Origin: Emiliania huxleyi CCMP1516
Taxonomy: Eukaryota; Haptophyta; Isochrysidales; Noelaerhabdaceae
Direction: 5' to 3'
Assembly: GCF_000372725.1 (NCBI RefSeq)
Contig: NW_005197273.1
Coordinates: forward strand, 338,395-402,394
DNA length: 64,000 nt
In this document: positions 61,166 to 64,000 of the stretch, in pieces
Position numbering within the stretch: the first letter of the stretch is position 1
How the letters are laid out: each line of letters begins with the position of its first letter
Made by a program: the position numbers and the translations under genes
The notes under the pieces: generated by a model
The model's input: only the letters and a program-made list of their open reading frames with translations
What the model was told of the DNA's origin: nothing
Database searches by the model: none

Positions 61166-62247
61166 GGGGACACCCGTGAGCTAAAGCCGAAGCAAATACG
61201 TTACAAAGCCGCATGGGCGGGGGGCTCCGCTGCTTGAGTAGAGACTGGAGTTGTGTCGTACGGGTGTACGCGAGAAGTCGCGCGAGAAGTCTCGCACCGC
61301 GCGCACAACAGAACATAGGCTCGTTCCAATTCACCTCACTCTGACACGCTAATCTCTTGAAAACGCGCGTCCAACGGAGCTCCGTGTTGCTCCCAGCGGA
61401 ATCCCCCGCGCTTCCTGCGGCCATGGCCGATGATACTAGTATGAGAGGTCATCTGGCTACCGCGAGCGCGACTCAACTCGCCGACGTCGTCCGATGATTG
61501 TGCCTCAATGCAAAAAAGGGCATTTTTTTGGTAAAATTACACTGTGAAAAAGACAGAAAAAGAGAGAAAAAACGCGCGCGCAGCGCGCGTAGGCGGCGCG
61601 CAGCGCCGCCGCAGGCGGCGGACAGCAGGTGCGCAAAATTAAACGCCATTTTCGGTTCCGCGGTTTTGGCACTAACATCAAATGTCGGGATGATTGATTG
61701 ACTGATTCGACCACATGCCCGCCATGCGCAGGCCAGCGCCGCGCTGTGATACGCATAGAGACGACCCGACCTCTCTGAACTAAGCCAGATTACTGCGAAC
61801 GAACGCCTAGCGCGGCGGGGAAGTCAACGGGGCAGCCGGCGGTGGCCGGCCGCGCCCGAGGCGCGAGGGCGTAGACGGGTCACAAATTGCCCGGGACGGC
61901 TGGTCACTTGGTCTCTGACGTAGGCCACGCACATGCACATTAAGCGGTGACATGACCTGATTGCTAAAAGAGCCGGTCCGCGAAATTAAATGCCATTCTC
62001 CAGGTATCCATTTTAGCACTATCTTCGAAATCCCGGCCGGTACTGTTTAAGAATGAGTGAAAGAGGTTGTTGGTGTTGTCTCTGAACGGGCTCGGCTGCG
62101 CCTGGGTTCGGAGCTTCAACGCCGGCCATTGCGCCGAATAAAACGGCGGCAAGTGCACAGGGGCTTCGGCGAGAGCGTCGATGCCTTGAGCTGCCCGCTA
62201 ATTGCCAGGGGCTGCACCGCCGTGTACATCAAGAAGAACTTGCAGAT
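61166..62247. other. Intergenic with a diverged repeat pair
   Basis: GCCATTTTCGGTTCCGCGG...GGCACTAACATCAAATGTCGG (61640-61690) and GCCATTCTCCAGGTATCC...AGCACTATCTTCGAAATCCCGG (61990-62034) look like diverged copies of one 50-bp sequence. A G/C palindromic tract (CGCGCAGCGCGCGTAGGCGG) lies at 61575-61620. No gene. Confidence 0.5.
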
Positions 62248-62279
62248 GTGCAAACTGTGTGTATGCCGAATCGTGACGG

Positions 62280-63125
62280 CGGCGAGGACGACACGGACGG
62301 AGCAGGCGACAAAGGCGAATCCGACGGCGGAGGCGACGGCGACACGGACGGAGGCGGCGAAAGCGAGACCGATGGCGGCGACGGCGACGGCAAGCGAGGT
62401 TGCTGCGGGGAGGGCGAGACGGAGGAAGGCAGCGGCGACGGCGACACGGACGGAGGCGGCGACGGCGACACGGACGGAGGCGGCGAAGTCGACACGACCG
62501 ACGGCGGCGGGGAGAGCGATTCCAACGGCGGCGGCGGCGACGGCGACAAGGACAGAGGCGGCGAAAGCGAGACCGACGGCGGCGACGGCGACGGCGACAT
62601 GGATTGAGGCGGCAAAGGTGAGATCGGCGGCGGGGATGGCAAAACGGAGGAAGGCAGCGGCGACGGCGACACGGACGGAGGCGGCGAAGGCGACACGGAC
62701 AGATCCGAGGCGGCGCGACGGCGACACGGACGGCGGAGCGGCGACAGCGACACGGAAGAAGGCGACGGCGAGACCGACGGCACGGCGGGGAGGGTGAGGC
62801 CGACGGCGGCAGCGGGGAGGAGTGCGGCGGCAACGGCAGCGGTGAGGGCGGCGGCGACGGCGGCGGAGAGAGCGGCGGCGACGGCGAGACCGACGGCGCG
62901 GCGGGGAGGGTGAGGCCGATCATGCTTGGCGGCAGCGGGGAGGAGTGCGGCGGCAACGGCAGCGGCGAGGGCGGCGGCGACGGCGGAGGAGAGAGCGGCG
63001 GAGAGGGCGGTGGAGAAGGCCGCGGGGAGGGTGGCGGAGAGGGCGGTGGAGGCGAGGGCGGCGGCGACGGCGGAGGAGAGCGCGGAGGCGACAGTGGCGG
63101 AGAGGGCGGCGAGGAGGGTGGCGAA
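62280..63125. repeat. GGCGAC / GGCGGA repeat tract
   Basis: 845 bp of irregular 3- and 6-bp periodic purine-rich sequence (GGCGACGGCGACACGGACGG and GGCGGAGAGGGCGGTGGAG types). Frames stay open on both strands: Asp/Gly/Glu on +, Ser/Pro (VSPSPPPS) on -. The - frame resembles hydroxyproline-rich cell-wall proteins but has no ATG, and codon choice cannot separate the two. I treat it as a repeat; coding status is open. Confidence 0.7.
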
Positions 63126-64000
63126 ATCGCAATAATTCACCTGCGGGAACCGGGACGGCGGGGAGGGGGGGGACCGACTCGTGCCGCGGGCCGCCGGGCA
63201 GCGGCCATACCCGCTCGGCGGAGGCAGGGCTCAGAATCGGTTTCAGGCCACAAGGCTGGTGAGTTGGGCGTGACCGTCATCTATAGAACGCGCCCGCTCG
63301 GAAGTCTCGGTCTGCGGAAGGTAACGACGATTCGGCTAGGCGTCTGCGGAGGCAAAGGGCGGGCTGGCGATCCGCTACGAGGCCTGTTTGTCGCGGTCGG
63401 ACAGGCACCCGTCGCATCTGTGGACAGGTGTGACGACGGCAGTCACGAGTTTGCGGCGCAGCCGCGCACGGGGCCCCGCCGTCAGCGGCCACACATGCAA
63501 GAGCGGCACAGCATGAGTCGGGGGGGTGTCGGGGCACGACGAGGGTTGCTTCGGCTGGCGCTCTGAGGCCACCAGGCGGCCCCATTTGATGTCCGGGAGG
63601 TGCCTCCCGGACGCCTCCCGGACAGCTAACGTGCAGAGCATCGAATAGACGCCTTGCCCAAAAAAGTCAGCCTCCGGAGGCTATCGTGGGGTCGAGCCGG
63701 CGGTAGCCGTGACATGTGGTTCCACCACCCCTCGTAGGCTTTGCCTCTGACCGCCACCGTTCCCAGGCTGCCTAATGGGATGGAAAGGAAGGCTCGGCGA
63801 GCGTATAGAAGCGTGCTCGACCTCGTCGTGGCAACCTGTACGGCAGCGCTGGTAGGCGCGATGAGCGTCGTGCCACCTGACCCAAGACGGGTCGCAGGCG
63901 TCGTACCGAGCGTGTCGGGACCGTGTCCTGATGTGATCTGCACGGGTGAGTCACGTCGGCGTCAAAGGAGCGACGTGCGACCTGTCAGAGCTTGATCTCC
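63126..64000. other. Window end, with hairpins
   Basis: A + frame continues out of the repeat tract to 63566 with no motif. TCCGGGAGGTGCCTCCCGGA (63592-63611) and AGCCTCCGGAGGCT (63670-63683) are perfect or near-perfect palindromes. No supported gene. Confidence 0.5.

Noticed and set aside
62229-63140. Pherophorin-like cell-wall protein on the - strand
   Set aside because: No ATG start, no flanking domain, and the opposite strand is equally open; repeat origin is enough.

Overview
This is a eukaryotic nuclear window from a GC-rich, intron-rich unicellular alga. There is no bacterial operon structure, and most genes are broken by introns of about 55-90 bp. The gene mix (CRY-DASH, a FYVE-lipase fusion, an MBD/AP2/SAM protein, a ShKT domain, an RGWC-type LRR protein, a front-end-free fatty acid desaturase and an APH-1-like protein) together with the base composition fits a haptophyte of the Emiliania/Chrysochromulina/Prymnesium kind best. 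A pelagophyte or a dinoflagellate relative is not excluded, because the splice donors (GT, GC and GA, with AG|G acceptors) are of a type best known from dinoflagellates.

Layout. 1-3.1 kb is a satellite array with a 76-bp unit. 3.2-7.2 kb is a FYVE / class-3 lipase / FYVE fusion gene. 7.5-8.1 kb is a foldback MITE. 8.2-9.1 kb is an AP2-MBD-SAM chromatin-type gene. 9.6-14 kb holds weak gene models and a non-LTR-type reverse transcriptase relic. 15.1-20.0 kb is a family-3 glycoside hydrolase with a C-terminal membrane anchor. 20.3-22.1 kb holds two genes sharing an inverted repeat. 22.3-25.1 kb (-) is a chromodomain protein. 25.5-26.7 kb (-) is a desaturase. 27.2-29.2 kb (-) holds two unknown genes. 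29.4-32.2 kb is a sodium:dicarboxylate symporter. 33.1-35.8 kb is CRY-DASH. 36.4-37.6 kb is a mosaic of dispersed repeats. 38.5-39.5 kb is APH-1-like. 40.4-42.1 kb (-) is a glycosyltransferase. 42.4-43.4 kb is an ankyrin protein. 43.6-44.0 kb (-) is a small secreted Cys-rich peptide. 44.1-45.0 kb is an inverted-repeat element. 45.3-46.1 kb is a membrane ShKT protein. 47.1-50.3 kb is a calcineurin-like phosphoesterase. 50.9-51.2 kb is a small unknown gene. 51.7-53.1 kb (-) is an MBD-like protein. 53.6-54.7 kb (-) is a GT-A glycosyltransferase. 55.3-57.3 kb is an LRR protein. 58.4-59.6 kb (-) is a zinc-knuckle protein. 59.8-61.2 kb is a BTB-BACK protein. 62.3-63.1 kb is a hexanucleotide-like repeat tract.

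The genes do not form one pathway; several sit in divergent pairs with short shared upstream regions (29.2, 42.2, 55, 59.6 kb). The main signal in the window is the introns. In nearly every gene the intron starts with a 10-30 bp sequence that is repeated, with small changes, as the first bases of the downstream exon. The intron thus looks like one extra copy of a tandem duplication of coding sequence, about 64-80 bp long, with the splice sites inside the duplicated AG|G. Many of these introns end in the same small hairpin (TTCACGGC...CTGTGAACAG), others are filled with 10-12 bp minisatellites, and one has been duplicated again in full. This points to a continuing, genome-wide route of intron birth.
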